Positions 6,409 to 14,187 of a DNA stretch of 38,354 bases are shown here, piece by piece. The first letter of the stretch is position 1. Each line of letters starts with the position of its first letter. The translations under genes were made by a program, and so were the position numbers. Origin of the DNA: a virus; the IMG/VR virus record IMGVR_UViG_3300028840_006729, positions 1 through 38,354 of that record; one strand, 5' to 3'. Under the pieces are notes generated by a model. It was given only the letters and a program-made list of their open reading frames with translations, was not told the origin of the DNA and did no database searches.

Positions 6409-6610
6409 TTTTTATGATTTTTTCAGGGTTAATAGTGATTTTTCCCTTACTGTTAAAAAAGACATTACAATTAGCTCTGTAACGTGGCATAAGAACGTAA
6501 CTATCCATAAAGATATAGCATTTAGCGGAATCTGCCTTTCAGAACATATAGGGCATGATTTAGAAATAAAAAAAACTAAAAAAGGAAATATTTTAACAGG
6601 AATTTACTGA
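6398..6610 (+). CDS. hypothetical protein between duplicated cassettes, 70 aa
   Basis: ATG at 6398 follows TATAATTAAAAAAA and ends at a TGA that overlaps the next repeat copy. The sequence alternates hydrophobic and polar residues (SFxLTVKKDITISSVTWHKNVTIHKDIAFSG), suggesting an all-beta fold, followed by a Lys-rich tail. The gene lies inside the duplication and has no paralogue of its own in the window. No family recognised. Confidence 0.58.
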   Translation: MRTNFYDFFRVNSDFSLTVKKDITISSVTWHKNVTIHKDIAFSGICLSEHIGHDLEIKKTKKGNILTGIY

Positions 6611-6687
6611 AAACCCCCGATTCCCGGGCATTCCCGGGCATTCCTAAAAAACCCCAATTCCCGGTACTGTATAATTAAAAAATTATG
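6609..6687 (+). repeat. CATTCCCGGG-rich cassette repeat, copy B
   Basis: Contains GAAAACCCCCGATTCCCGGG, then two CATTCCCGGG-type units, a second shorter AAACCCCAATTCCCGG unit and TACTGTATAATTAAAAAATT before the ATG at 6685. TATAAT at 6670-6675 lies 9 bases before that ATG, as in copy A. CCCGGG palindromes recur with a 10-base period. Confidence 0.8.
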
Positions 6688-6915
6688 AGAATTTACACTG
6701 ACCCTGAAAACAAAACAATCCCACCACACAAATGGTTTGCATGGTTCCCTGTGTGGGCTACATTCGAAAAAAAAGCAAATTCAAGAGGCAGTTTGGTCTG
6801 GCTGGAGTATGTTGAACGCTGGAAATGGGGAGAGAGCCGCTGGCAATATATTCTGATCAAAAAAAATGAACCAGGCATAAAGTCATCAGATAAGCTATCA
6901 GAATCAAAGAAATGA
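6685..6915 (+). CDS. duplicated cassette protein, copy B, 76 aa
   Basis: Paralogue of the 6148 gene, with PHKWFAWFPVWA and SLVWLEYVERW conserved and a different Ser/Lys-rich C-terminus (ending DKLSESKK). Its upstream region is repeat copy B. It is the last plus-strand gene before the convergent cysteine-peptidase gene. The 30 bases between them are AT-rich with only a weak AGAAAT/ATTTCT pairing, no clear terminator. Function unknown. Confidence 0.7.
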   Translation: MRIYTDPENKTIPPHKWFAWFPVWATFEKKANSRGSLVWLEYVERWKWGESRWQYILIKKNEPGIKSSDKLSESKK

Positions 6916-6945
6916 TTACGTAAAAAAAATTTCTCATATAAATGA

Positions 6946-7449
6946 TTATTTCTTTTTATCTTCTTTCCTCTTCATTATAGCATATCCCAGCGGGCGTTTG
7001 TATTTTCCATTTCTTCTCCATGGATTCCACAATATACCCCCGTCCCACGAATCATAACAGACAGGCTTTCTCATTGTCCCCCAGCCCCAACATGCCATCC
7101 AATGTACGCCTCCGCCCTGTGTTTGCACCTGAACAGCCACTCCGTAATCTTCATCCTTGCAATGCCTTTCGACCTCCTCCGGCTCATATTTTCTTACTCT
7201 CTTCACAAATTCCATGCCTTTAAAATCCGTGCTTATCCAATTAAGGTACTTGGGTTCAGGGTCATCTGGAACACTTACAAACTTCCATGCTTTAGCCGCT
7301 TCATCAGGCTTTGTATGGAAATACTGAGCCCATTTTGATTCTATTGCGCAAAGAGATGAGATAAGGCACCCTGCCTCACCTATTGTTGTTTTGCTGTCCC
7401 CGATTAGAACATTTTTCCATTTTGGTGAATTTTGGGATAGGCGAATCAT
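6946..7449 (-). CDS. C39/papain-like cysteine peptidase, probable endolysin, 167 aa
   Basis: The layout is that of short C39-like/papain-fold peptidases: TIGEAGCLISSLCAI with the candidate nucleophile C28, GGVHWMACWG with H116, and YDSWDGG with D133 or D136 as third member. There is no signal peptide and no membrane segment, and the C-terminus is Lys-rich (KRKEDKKK), which suits binding to a negatively charged cell wall. It stands alone on the minus strand behind its own promoter, outside the virion operon. I infer a peptidoglycan-cleaving endolysin; a virion or maturation peptidase is the alternative. Confidence 0.7.
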   Translation of the reverse strand: MIRLSQNSPKWKNVLIGDSKTTIGEAGCLISSLCAIESKWAQYFHTKPDEAAKAWKFVSVPDDPEPKYLNWISTDFKGMEFVKRVRKYEPEEVERHCKDEDYGVAVQVQTQGGGVHWMACWGWGTMRKPVCYDSWDGGILWNPWRRNGKYKRPLGYAIMKRKEDKKK

Positions 7450-7473
7450 AATTTATTGTTTAAACTGTTTTTA

Positions 7474-7502
7474 TTTATAGCATGCCTTGTGCTTTTTTAC
7501 AA
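7474..7502 (-). promoter_or_regulatory. sigma70-type promoter for the cysteine peptidase gene
   Basis: On the minus strand: -35 TTGTAA (complement of 7497-7502), 17-bp spacer, -10 TATAAA (complement of 7474-7479), about 25 bases upstream of the ATG at 7449. The leader contains GTTTAAAC, a perfect palindrome. Confidence 0.55.
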
Positions 7503-7519
7503 ATTAGGTAAAAAACTTC

Positions 7520-7546
7520 TTGATTTTTAAAATTCAATAATATAAT
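7520..7546 (+). promoter_or_regulatory. possible promoter for the Rha-family gene
   Basis: TTGATT (7520-7525) and a perfect TATAAT (7541-7546) separated by 15 bases, a short spacer. It lies 32 bases before the ATG at 7579, in an AT-only region divergent from the peptidase promoter. Confidence 0.4.
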
Positions 7547-7578
7547 TTAATAATGAATTTAATATTTAATTATAAATT

Positions 7579-8274
7579 ATGAAAAATGAATTAGTTTTTA
7601 CAAAAAATAATGAAGTATGGAGTGATTCTTTAATTTTCGCTGAGAATTTTGAAATTGCACATAATGAAGTTTTAAAAAAAATAAGAAAACTCACTGGGGA
7701 AATTTCACTAGTGAAAAATATATTTATTGAAGTAGACCATATAACAGAAAGAAATAGAAAATATAAAAAATATATTATGAATCGTGATGGTTATATGTTT
7801 CTGGTAATGAATATAGGAACCAAAAAAGCAAATGAAATAAAATTAAAATTTATTGAGGCTTTTAATTCTATGGAAAAAGCCTTATTAAATCATCAAAATG
7901 TGTCATGGCTTAATACAAGAGATATTGGAAAGCTGGTACGTAAAGAGGAAACAGATACAATCAAAGATTTTGTTGAATATGCTACACTACAAGGAAGTAA
8001 AAATGCAAAATTCTACTATTCAAATGTAACCAAAATGTCCTACAAAGCCCTTGCATTATTAGACCAAAATAAAACTACTCCAATAAGAGATATGCTATCT
8101 CTTTCTGAATTATGGAATTTGAATCTTGCAGAAAGAAAAGTTGTTGAATCTTTAAAAAAAGGAATAAGTCAAAATCTTCATTACAAAGAAATATACATAC
8201 TAGCAAAACAAGAATTAGAGCAGTTATTTAATTTTCTGCCTAAAAATCAATCTAAATTGCTTGAATCCAGATAA
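7579..8274 (+). CDS. Rha-family phage regulatory protein, 231 aa
   Basis: The first ~100 residues match the phage pRha domain: a helix AHNEVLKKIRKL, then charged strands, then YIMNRDGYMFLVMNIGTKKA and a helix ending EAFNSMEKAL. Family members are phage regulatory proteins described in lambdoid phages as affecting growth depending on host IHF; the molecular mechanism is poorly known. Residues 110-231 are a family-variable C-terminal region, helical, with no recognised domain. The gene is divergent from the peptidase gene, unlike the late block, so it is probably expressed separately. Confidence 0.8.
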   Translation: MKNELVFTKNNEVWSDSLIFAENFEIAHNEVLKKIRKLTGEISLVKNIFIEVDHITERNRKYKKYIMNRDGYMFLVMNIGTKKANEIKLKFIEAFNSMEKALLNHQNVSWLNTRDIGKLVRKEETDTIKDFVEYATLQGSKNAKFYYSNVTKMSYKALALLDQNKTTPIRDMLSLSELWNLNLAERKVVESLKKGISQNLHYKEIYILAKQELEQLFNFLPKNQSKLLESR

Positions 8275-8279
8275 ACCAC

Positions 8280-8308
8280 TTGACAATAATTAAATTATGT
8301 GATATGAT
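8280..8308 (+). promoter_or_regulatory. near-consensus sigma70 promoter
   Basis: TTGACA (8280-8285, 6/6), exactly 17 bases, TATGAT (8303-8308, 5/6). It points away from the Rha gene toward the 8331 micropeptide and the 3' end of the convergent virion gene. It is the best promoter match seen in the window together with that at 36443. Confidence 0.72.
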
Positions 8309-8330
8309 GAATATATCTTAATTAAATAAA

Positions 8331-8408
8331 ATGTCTACATCAATTGCTATTATTATATTAATTACCTGTATTTATCTGATATTTGGAGACTTTCCTTCTA
8401 AACATTAA
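8331..8408 (+). CDS. membrane micropeptide behind a strong promoter, 25 aa
   Basis: ATG at 8331 with AT leader (CTTAATTAAATAAA) lies about 16 bases after the predicted transcription start and ends at TAA 8406-8408. The peptide MSTSIAIIILITCIYLIFGD plus five residues is a single hydrophobic span with almost no charge. Its stop overlaps the stop codon of the convergent 488-aa virion gene. A toxin-like or lysis-modulating peptide is possible. Equally, the promoter could serve an antisense RNA and the ORF be incidental. Confidence 0.42.
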   Translation: MSTSIAIIILITCIYLIFGDFPSKH

Positions 8409-9871
8409 TCTTTTACCACCTCAGCGCCACCTTTTATTAAGGCTCCTTTGGCTATTCTTGGTAATAACTCCGTGCCCTTTCTTACTGCCGACGGTAATGC
8501 TTGCGCCTGAGTAAACTTTTTTATTAATGCAGAGGCAATCTGAGGATGTGAAACTGCCGCCTCTGTAGCACCAACAATACCTGCTATAGGAGCTAATGCC
8601 TGCAGCCCTGGTATTAAGCCGGCTGTTACTCCAGCCCCAGCCCCTCCGACAAGCCTGCTCATCACACTAAATGTCGGGTCTCTTTGTGCGGCTGTAGCAA
8701 AAGGGTTTGTTTTTGTGCCTACACCAAGCAGTTCAGATAGTACTCTTATTTTTAAATTATCTTTCTGTATTGTGCCTGTCCTGTCTAAATCAGCTAAGGT
8801 ATTCCTTATTGGCTTTAAGGTATTTCGTATGCCTGCTGCGGCTTCTGTATCAGATGTATTAAACATAAAATCATCAGCAAATCTTCTTACATCATCTATA
8901 TCGTTAGCTGTAACTCTCTTCTTTTTTGCTATCTGATTCAACCTTGTAAATGTTTCTTCTTGCCCAAGAATACCCTTATTCCTTTTTATTAGTTCTTTAG
9001 TAAGAGCTTTGAATCTAGGAATACGTTTTACATCTATGCGAGATTCAATAGCAGATAATATGTGCTTTTTTGTAGCTCTTGCCCTATCTAATACTAATCT
9101 GGCATGGTCTACCATGTCATCTCTTGTAGTTTGCAATCCTTTTTGGAAAAATCCCTCTTTGACAAAAAAATCACCAATATTATCATATGCTTTCTGTTTT
9201 TTTGTACCTACTTTAATTGGAATTTTTGCAATTTCATCTGCATTTCGTGTAACAGTAGGAGTTAATCCTGTAGCTTTATTGATAAGGCGCTTCATGCCTA
9301 AAAATTTCTTTAATGGTGCACCCAACAATGGTAATCCACCGCCTATTACTGCTGCTGTTGCAGCTTCTTTTCCTACTCTTTCTTCCTGAAATGCCGTTAT
9401 GCCTGCCGCCTCTGCCGCGCCTACTCCTGCCCGAGTCAAAAGTCCTGCCGCTTTAGGCGCCTTTAATCCTGCGGCACCTGGGACTAAAAATTCTCCTATC
9501 TGTAATGCAAGAGCTCCTATTTCCTGTCCTGTACCAGTAGGAGTTGTCAATTTTTCAGGAAGTCTACCGGGTATTGGTTTTTTCCCAAAAGAAGGTGTTA
9601 AAGCCTGCAACCCTCTTTGACCTATTTTACTCAATGTCTCAGTCTGCCTTAAAAATTCTTTACCTGCACCTATAACAGGTTGTGCTAATTCTGGCAGCCC
9701 CTTTAAAAATTGCCTCCCAAATCTTCTCATTAAAGAGGGTTTTTTCGGCATAAGTTTTTTCTCCTTTGTTTTAAAAAGATTTTCATCAGACTCAATCTGA
9801 TCTGGCAAGCCTTCTAAACCAAATTGTTTTTCTTTTTCTGATGGTAATTGTGAAAGGTCTATTAAGGGCAT
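8405..9871 (-). CDS. probable internal virion / DNA-ejection protein, 488 aa
   Basis: Last gene of the late block. Residues 30-200 are rich in Gly, Ala, Leu and Pro with several moderately hydrophobic helices (QIGEFLVPGAAGLKAPKAAG, TAAVIGGGLPLLGAPLK). The middle is a charged helical region, and the C-terminus again has Ala/Gly helices (GGAGAGVTAGLIPGLQALAP). This mix of membrane-compatible helices and coiled regions in a long non-enzymatic protein at the 3' end of a podovirus tail operon is typical of ejected pilot proteins that line or cross the host envelope. Role inferred from composition and position, 1 base after the CHAP-containing gene. Confidence 0.6.
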   Translation of the reverse strand: MPLIDLSQLPSEKEKQFGLEGLPDQIESDENLFKTKEKKLMPKKPSLMRRFGRQFLKGLPELAQPVIGAGKEFLRQTETLSKIGQRGLQALTPSFGKKPIPGRLPEKLTTPTGTGQEIGALALQIGEFLVPGAAGLKAPKAAGLLTRAGVGAAEAAGITAFQEERVGKEAATAAVIGGGLPLLGAPLKKFLGMKRLINKATGLTPTVTRNADEIAKIPIKVGTKKQKAYDNIGDFFVKEGFFQKGLQTTRDDMVDHARLVLDRARATKKHILSAIESRIDVKRIPRFKALTKELIKRNKGILGQEETFTRLNQIAKKKRVTANDIDDVRRFADDFMFNTSDTEAAAGIRNTLKPIRNTLADLDRTGTIQKDNLKIRVLSELLGVGTKTNPFATAAQRDPTFSVMSRLVGGAGAGVTAGLIPGLQALAPIAGIVGATEAAVSHPQIASALIKKFTQAQALPSAVRKGTELLPRIAKGALIKGGAEVVKD

Positions 9872-9872
9872 A

Positions 9873-12554
9873 TTAATATTGTTTTAAAATAAAATTAATA
9901 TTATTCTCTGTTACAGGCTTGCGCCTATCCTCAAGAAATTTTATGGCGTCCTGCCTTGTTTTACCTGTAAATTCTACAGGCTGCCGTATTGGTTCAGGTG
10001 TGCTCCTGCCTTCAAGCTCTGCCTGTATTTCAGCTATCCTATCAACTCCTAATTGCCTTTCAAGCCTGCTTACCTCTGATTTAGTTGCAAAAGTTACAGG
10101 AATTCCTGCTTCTTCAAATTCTTTTTGCCTTGCAAGCAATTCTTTATAAAAAGTTTCAGCTGCAGCATTACTTAAAATGCTAACTGTATCATTCATCTCA
10201 TCACGCTGCGACTTTGTAAGCTTTTGTCCTGTATTTAGTTTATTAAATGACTGCTCAAGCCTTCCAATAAGATTAACAGCATTTTCAACACTTGCAACCT
10301 CTGTTTCTCTGGCGACACTGCGTGGGTCAACCACTTTAAGAAAATTCACTACAACAGCCACATCAGCTATACCTGCCCCTTTGGAGAGAAGTTCAGGTAT
10401 TGAAGCTACTTTTGACTCTATTTCATTAAAATTGCTCCTTAAAGGCTTAATTTCTTCCTTAGCAGTATCCTGTAATTCCCTGTCAGATTTTGTAATAAGA
10501 CCGAATTGCTGTTTAGCCTCTGCAAAATTGCGAGCTTTTCCGCTTTCTACTTGCTGAATAATCCGTTTTGCCAATCTATTTCTTTCTGTTTCTGTGCCGC
10601 CTAAATCAAAAGCAAGAGCCTGAGCCTTCATTCTTACGTCCTCTGCTACCCCTTCCGCCTCCACCCCCTTATTCATACCTTCCTGCTCTATATTTCCGCC
10701 AACACTCATAGCCGGAGCAGATGACGGATGAATAAATCCAAGCACTTTTGCGTCATTCATGTTGATTCGCCTTCCCCTTGTTACTCTTCCTGTCCTATAA
10801 TTAGCCTCTTCAAGTATAAGGTTATCACCATCAATGCCCATAATTCTTGCCACATGACCGCTGTTTTCACCTGGGGCGCTTTCTGCCGTAAGCACAGCGT
10901 CTCCTGTTCTTACCTCATTCCTGTCAGTAAACCCTTCCTCCTGAACAGCACGAAGTTTGTCGGCTGTAGTAAATAATCCAAATGGAAGATTCGGTATTTT
11001 CTGCCTTAGCCATTTTACGCAATTATCACTATTTGGCTGTTTACCAATATCAACCATTTCACTGGTATTTGTAGTAGGAGAAGACGAAGGCATGCCAAAG
11101 ACATCAGTAAAGGTGTCAGTCTGTCTTAATTTTTCCTCCTGCAGCCTCAATCTTTTTAGGTCAAGAGTATTCTCAAAAACTCTCTGATTTTCTGCCTGCA
11201 TAAAGTTAAAAGCCTTATCCGTAACATCCCTGTATGTCTTTGCATAATCCCTTTTTGCCTTAGCTACAGAATTTGCAAGTTCAGTTTCATCTGTTATTCC
11301 TGCTTCCAGCAATTCATCTATCCTGTTTGTTATTTCAGCATATTTATTCTCAAGAGCTTCGCTCATCTGGTTCTCAATAATGCCAACATTATTATTGTAA
11401 GTTTCTATTATTGAGTCTGCCTGCCTTCCGACAAGCATAGTTTTGTCTGCAAAATTGCCTCTTAAATCCTCTAAAGCCCTTCTGCCTTCCTCCTGCGCCT
11501 GAAGGACAGCCGCATTTCCGGCAAGAGTCTCTGCTCTTCCGCCTGCAAATGCAGCCAGAAGGCGTTTTGTCTTTGCGTCCTGCTGTGTATTAAACCTTTC
11601 CCTTTCGGTTATTGCCCTGTCAAAACTTCTTTCAAGCTGGTTTTTTGTGTATTCTGTTTCTGCAAGCCTGTCTCTCCTCTCTATCTTTTCTCTTTCAATT
11701 GCTGATTTCCCCTCTCTTGTAAGCTTATTCCTTAAATCATCCGTAAGCTCCATGCCTTCGGCTGTTGCAAGTTTTTCAAGCTGAGGCAATGAGAGCCTCC
11801 CCATTCTGCCTTCAAGCGAGGCAAGAACATTGTCCCCCTCATCTCCAAGGCTAAGGCTGCTAAGCTGCTGCCTTAAACGGTTCTCTCTGAGTTCACTTCT
11901 TGCCTCCTGTGTCCTGAAGGCATTCTCTAAATTTGTTTCAAAAATATCCTCCTCAAGCCCAATTTGTGATTCAAACGGAGTTCCCTTAAACTGCTCACGT
12001 GCTGCTTTGCCTGCTTCTTTTACTGCACTTTCACGTGCCTTCATCTGTTCTGTCTTTTGTTTTTCCTGCTGTTCCCTGAAATCAGTTATTGCTTTGGTGA
12101 GGTCTGCAAAGTCTTTCTGTTCAGGCATAACAGGCTCTCTCATTGCTTCTTCTTCCGGCAATCCTTCCCCTGTTAATGCCCCTCCTCTTGCTGGCTGTGC
12201 CCTCTTTTTTGCCAAATCTATCCCTGTCTGCGGTACAAACTCTCCCCTTACTACGCCTGTCCTTCTTCCTATTCCTGATTCTGCCTGCCGTGCAAATTCC
12301 TGCCCAAACTGCCCTGTTCTTTTTGCTTTGGCAATATCTTCAGGCGTCTGCCCTGTACCTGTCTGCTCACGAGCCGCTCTCGCACTTAAAACGCCAGCTG
12401 CTATGCGCTTTTTTTCACGCTCTTCGGGTGTCAATACCCTTTCTTCACGCCTTTTCCTTACTGCACTTTGTTTTTCTTCAGTGCGAAATCCGGCAATTGT
12501 TAATTGCGGTCTTTTCTTTTTCGCCTCCTTATAACGTTGTGTGAAATTTGCCAT
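9873..12554 (-). CDS. internal virion protein with CHAP peptidoglycan hydrolase domain, 893 aa
   Basis: Residues 1-490 are highly charged and helical, rich in Arg, Glu, Gln and Ala. About 505-610 is a CHAP domain: DNCVKWLRQ with C512, a GDAVL turn at 551, SGHVARI with H567 and LEEANY with E583/N585 as third polar group. The rest is again helical. CHAP domains cut peptide or amide bonds in peptidoglycan. Buried inside a long coiled protein next to another ejection-type protein, this is best read as the virion-associated lysin that opens the cell wall during DNA entry, analogous in role to T7 gp16. It starts with an AT leader (AAATAATT-ATG). Confidence 0.78.
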   Translation of the reverse strand: MANFTQRYKEAKKKRPQLTIAGFRTEEKQSAVRKRREERVLTPEEREKKRIAAGVLSARAAREQTGTGQTPEDIAKAKRTGQFGQEFARQAESGIGRRTGVVRGEFVPQTGIDLAKKRAQPARGGALTGEGLPEEEAMREPVMPEQKDFADLTKAITDFREQQEKQKTEQMKARESAVKEAGKAAREQFKGTPFESQIGLEEDIFETNLENAFRTQEARSELRENRLRQQLSSLSLGDEGDNVLASLEGRMGRLSLPQLEKLATAEGMELTDDLRNKLTREGKSAIEREKIERRDRLAETEYTKNQLERSFDRAITERERFNTQQDAKTKRLLAAFAGGRAETLAGNAAVLQAQEEGRRALEDLRGNFADKTMLVGRQADSIIETYNNNVGIIENQMSEALENKYAEITNRIDELLEAGITDETELANSVAKAKRDYAKTYRDVTDKAFNFMQAENQRVFENTLDLKRLRLQEEKLRQTDTFTDVFGMPSSSPTTNTSEMVDIGKQPNSDNCVKWLRQKIPNLPFGLFTTADKLRAVQEEGFTDRNEVRTGDAVLTAESAPGENSGHVARIMGIDGDNLILEEANYRTGRVTRGRRINMNDAKVLGFIHPSSAPAMSVGGNIEQEGMNKGVEAEGVAEDVRMKAQALAFDLGGTETERNRLAKRIIQQVESGKARNFAEAKQQFGLITKSDRELQDTAKEEIKPLRSNFNEIESKVASIPELLSKGAGIADVAVVVNFLKVVDPRSVARETEVASVENAVNLIGRLEQSFNKLNTGQKLTKSQRDEMNDTVSILSNAAAETFYKELLARQKEFEEAGIPVTFATKSEVSRLERQLGVDRIAEIQAELEGRSTPEPIRQPVEFTGKTRQDAIKFLEDRRKPVTENNINFILKQY

Positions 12555-12565
12555 AATTATTTATA

Positions 12566-14170
12566 TTATTCATCGAAAGATATTGCATGCTGATGTACAA
12601 TAACTGTTTTAGCAGCGGCTGCAGAAGATACTACGCCTATATTAGCATTCTGGATTCCACTGTTTGGATTATTCGCTGTTGAAGTATGGACAAGATTACC
12701 GTCAATATAAAATTTGTAATTGCTTCCGCTTGGCTCAATATAGTATTCATGAATAGTATCTATTGCATAAGAGCCGCTTAAATCTGAACTTTTTTCCTGC
12801 GTTGCCCCGTCTGCCACACTGGCATATAAAGCTCCGTCTGCAATCAAAAAGCCAACATGGTCTGTTGTTTCTGTTGCATTATGGTTGGTCGTATTTGTAG
12901 TGCCGTCATCCAGCCCGATAAAGCCGTCCTGCGCAGTAGTGGCAACATATCTCACCCGTGCAAAAAATCTTACATTCTTGGCGGCTACAGTAAATTGCGC
13001 TGCATTTATCTGTGTCATTGCATATTCTCCGGCTCCTGTTGCGTCAGACTGGCACTGCAGCCCTGAACCAAGCTCTGTAAATGTACCGTTATTGCCAACC
13101 TGAAGATTCCAGCCGTTATGAAGCTCTATCCTTGATATATTAAACCAGCTCTGCACTGTATCATGCGCATGAAGCGCAGAAGCGTCTGAGCCGCCAGTTA
13201 AAGTATCGCTGTTAGCCGTACTCATTAAACCTCCCCACGGAGAAGACATTACAAATCTTGTTCCGTCATATACAACAGTAAAAGGATTATTGGCAATAAT
13301 ATCTGATGTTTCAGGGTCTGCTAACGCTCCGTTAACAACTTTCTTGATATCTTTTGCCCCAAGGGCATTTACATTTAATGTACATGCTCCGGTATTAGCA
13401 GTATCAGGATTAACAATAAATTCCTGTCCTGCTGCATAAGCTGTAACAGCCGGTGTAGCAGTTATTGCATATGTATCACTGCCTGCTGATGAGGCAAAAT
13501 AAATCCATTTATTATCTTGTGAGGCTACAGCAAGATTGCTTGGAACCCCTACTATACTTGCCCCTGTGCCTCCGGTGTCAGTGCCGGCATTAAGTTCTGC
13601 CTGTGTGGCTATTTCAAGCTTTCCTGCAACGCTTGTTGTGGCATTAGGAAAAGTCCCCCCCGATTCCCTGTCTATCCAGCTTCCGGCTGTATAATCCTGA
13701 AATTTACCGTCTGCTGTATTGTAAACAGCCATGCCATTTGCAGGAGAGGTTATAGCGGCGTCTCTGGCAGTTGCATCTGCGTATACAGGCACTCTCACAG
13801 AACCGCTGAAGACCCAGTCTCCGCTTATAGTTTCTGAGGCGTCCCCGTCAGGCTTTGCATTCTGCATAAGGCTATGCTGTACGAGCCTTACGGGATCCCC
13901 TACCCTATGCGACAGAATATTTGAAGATGTTGAATCTGATGTGCTCGTAGCGTCCTTATCCAGCCCCCTTGTACACGTCCTTATCTCTGTGCTTCCTGCG
14001 TCAACAGTGCCAAAATATACCCACTCCTTATTATTCCCGCTTCCTATAAGCATTACCCCTTTGGTAACTGTAATCGGCAGAGCAGCCAGAGCTATCTCTG
14101 TATCACTTCCGCCTGCGTCAAGTTTCTGCGCAAGCGTTGTATTAAATCCTGTTTCTGTTGTGAAAGCCAT
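12566..14170 (-). CDS. tail fibre/appendage with C-terminal lectin-like domain, 534 aa
   Basis: The N-terminus (residues 1-140) is a beta-rich head like virion-attachment domains, including SGDWVFSGSVRVPVYADATARDAAI and the phage-fibre phrase NGMAVYNTADGKFQDYTAGSW. The middle (150-320) holds the repeat-type linker ATTSVAGKLEIATQAELNAG seen in many tail fibres. The last ~190 residues form a jelly-roll of concanavalin/LamG type (ARVRYVATTAQDGFIGLDD ... YKFYIDGNLVHTST). It sits between the nozzle-like and ejection-protein genes. Likely a host-surface-binding fibre; glycan target unknown. Confidence 0.72.
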   Translation of the reverse strand: MAFTTETGFNTTLAQKLDAGGSDTEIALAALPITVTKGVMLIGSGNNKEWVYFGTVDAGSTEIRTCTRGLDKDATSTSDSTSSNILSHRVGDPVRLVQHSLMQNAKPDGDASETISGDWVFSGSVRVPVYADATARDAAITSPANGMAVYNTADGKFQDYTAGSWIDRESGGTFPNATTSVAGKLEIATQAELNAGTDTGGTGASIVGVPSNLAVASQDNKWIYFASSAGSDTYAITATPAVTAYAAGQEFIVNPDTANTGACTLNVNALGAKDIKKVVNGALADPETSDIIANNPFTVVYDGTRFVMSSPWGGLMSTANSDTLTGGSDASALHAHDTVQSWFNISRIELHNGWNLQVGNNGTFTELGSGLQCQSDATGAGEYAMTQINAAQFTVAAKNVRFFARVRYVATTAQDGFIGLDDGTTNTTNHNATETTDHVGFLIADGALYASVADGATQEKSSDLSGSYAIDTIHEYYIEPSGSNYKFYIDGNLVHTSTANNPNSGIQNANIGVVSSAAAAKTVIVHQHAISFDE

Positions 14171-14187
14171 GTCAGAAAGATTAATTA

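Noticed and set aside
4492-6610. TGA reassignment (Gracilibacteria/Absconditabacteria or Mycoplasma code)
   Set aside because: TGA ends several genes exactly at coupled ATGA overlaps (5658-5660, 6149-6151) and elsewhere (4492-4494), so it acts as a stop.
11830-12534. Plus-strand 234-codon open frame opposite the CHAP protein gene
   Set aside because: It is Ser/Leu/Cys-rich low-complexity translation antisense to a well-supported 893-aa gene and shows no leader motif; a mirror of the GC- and Arg-rich coding strand.
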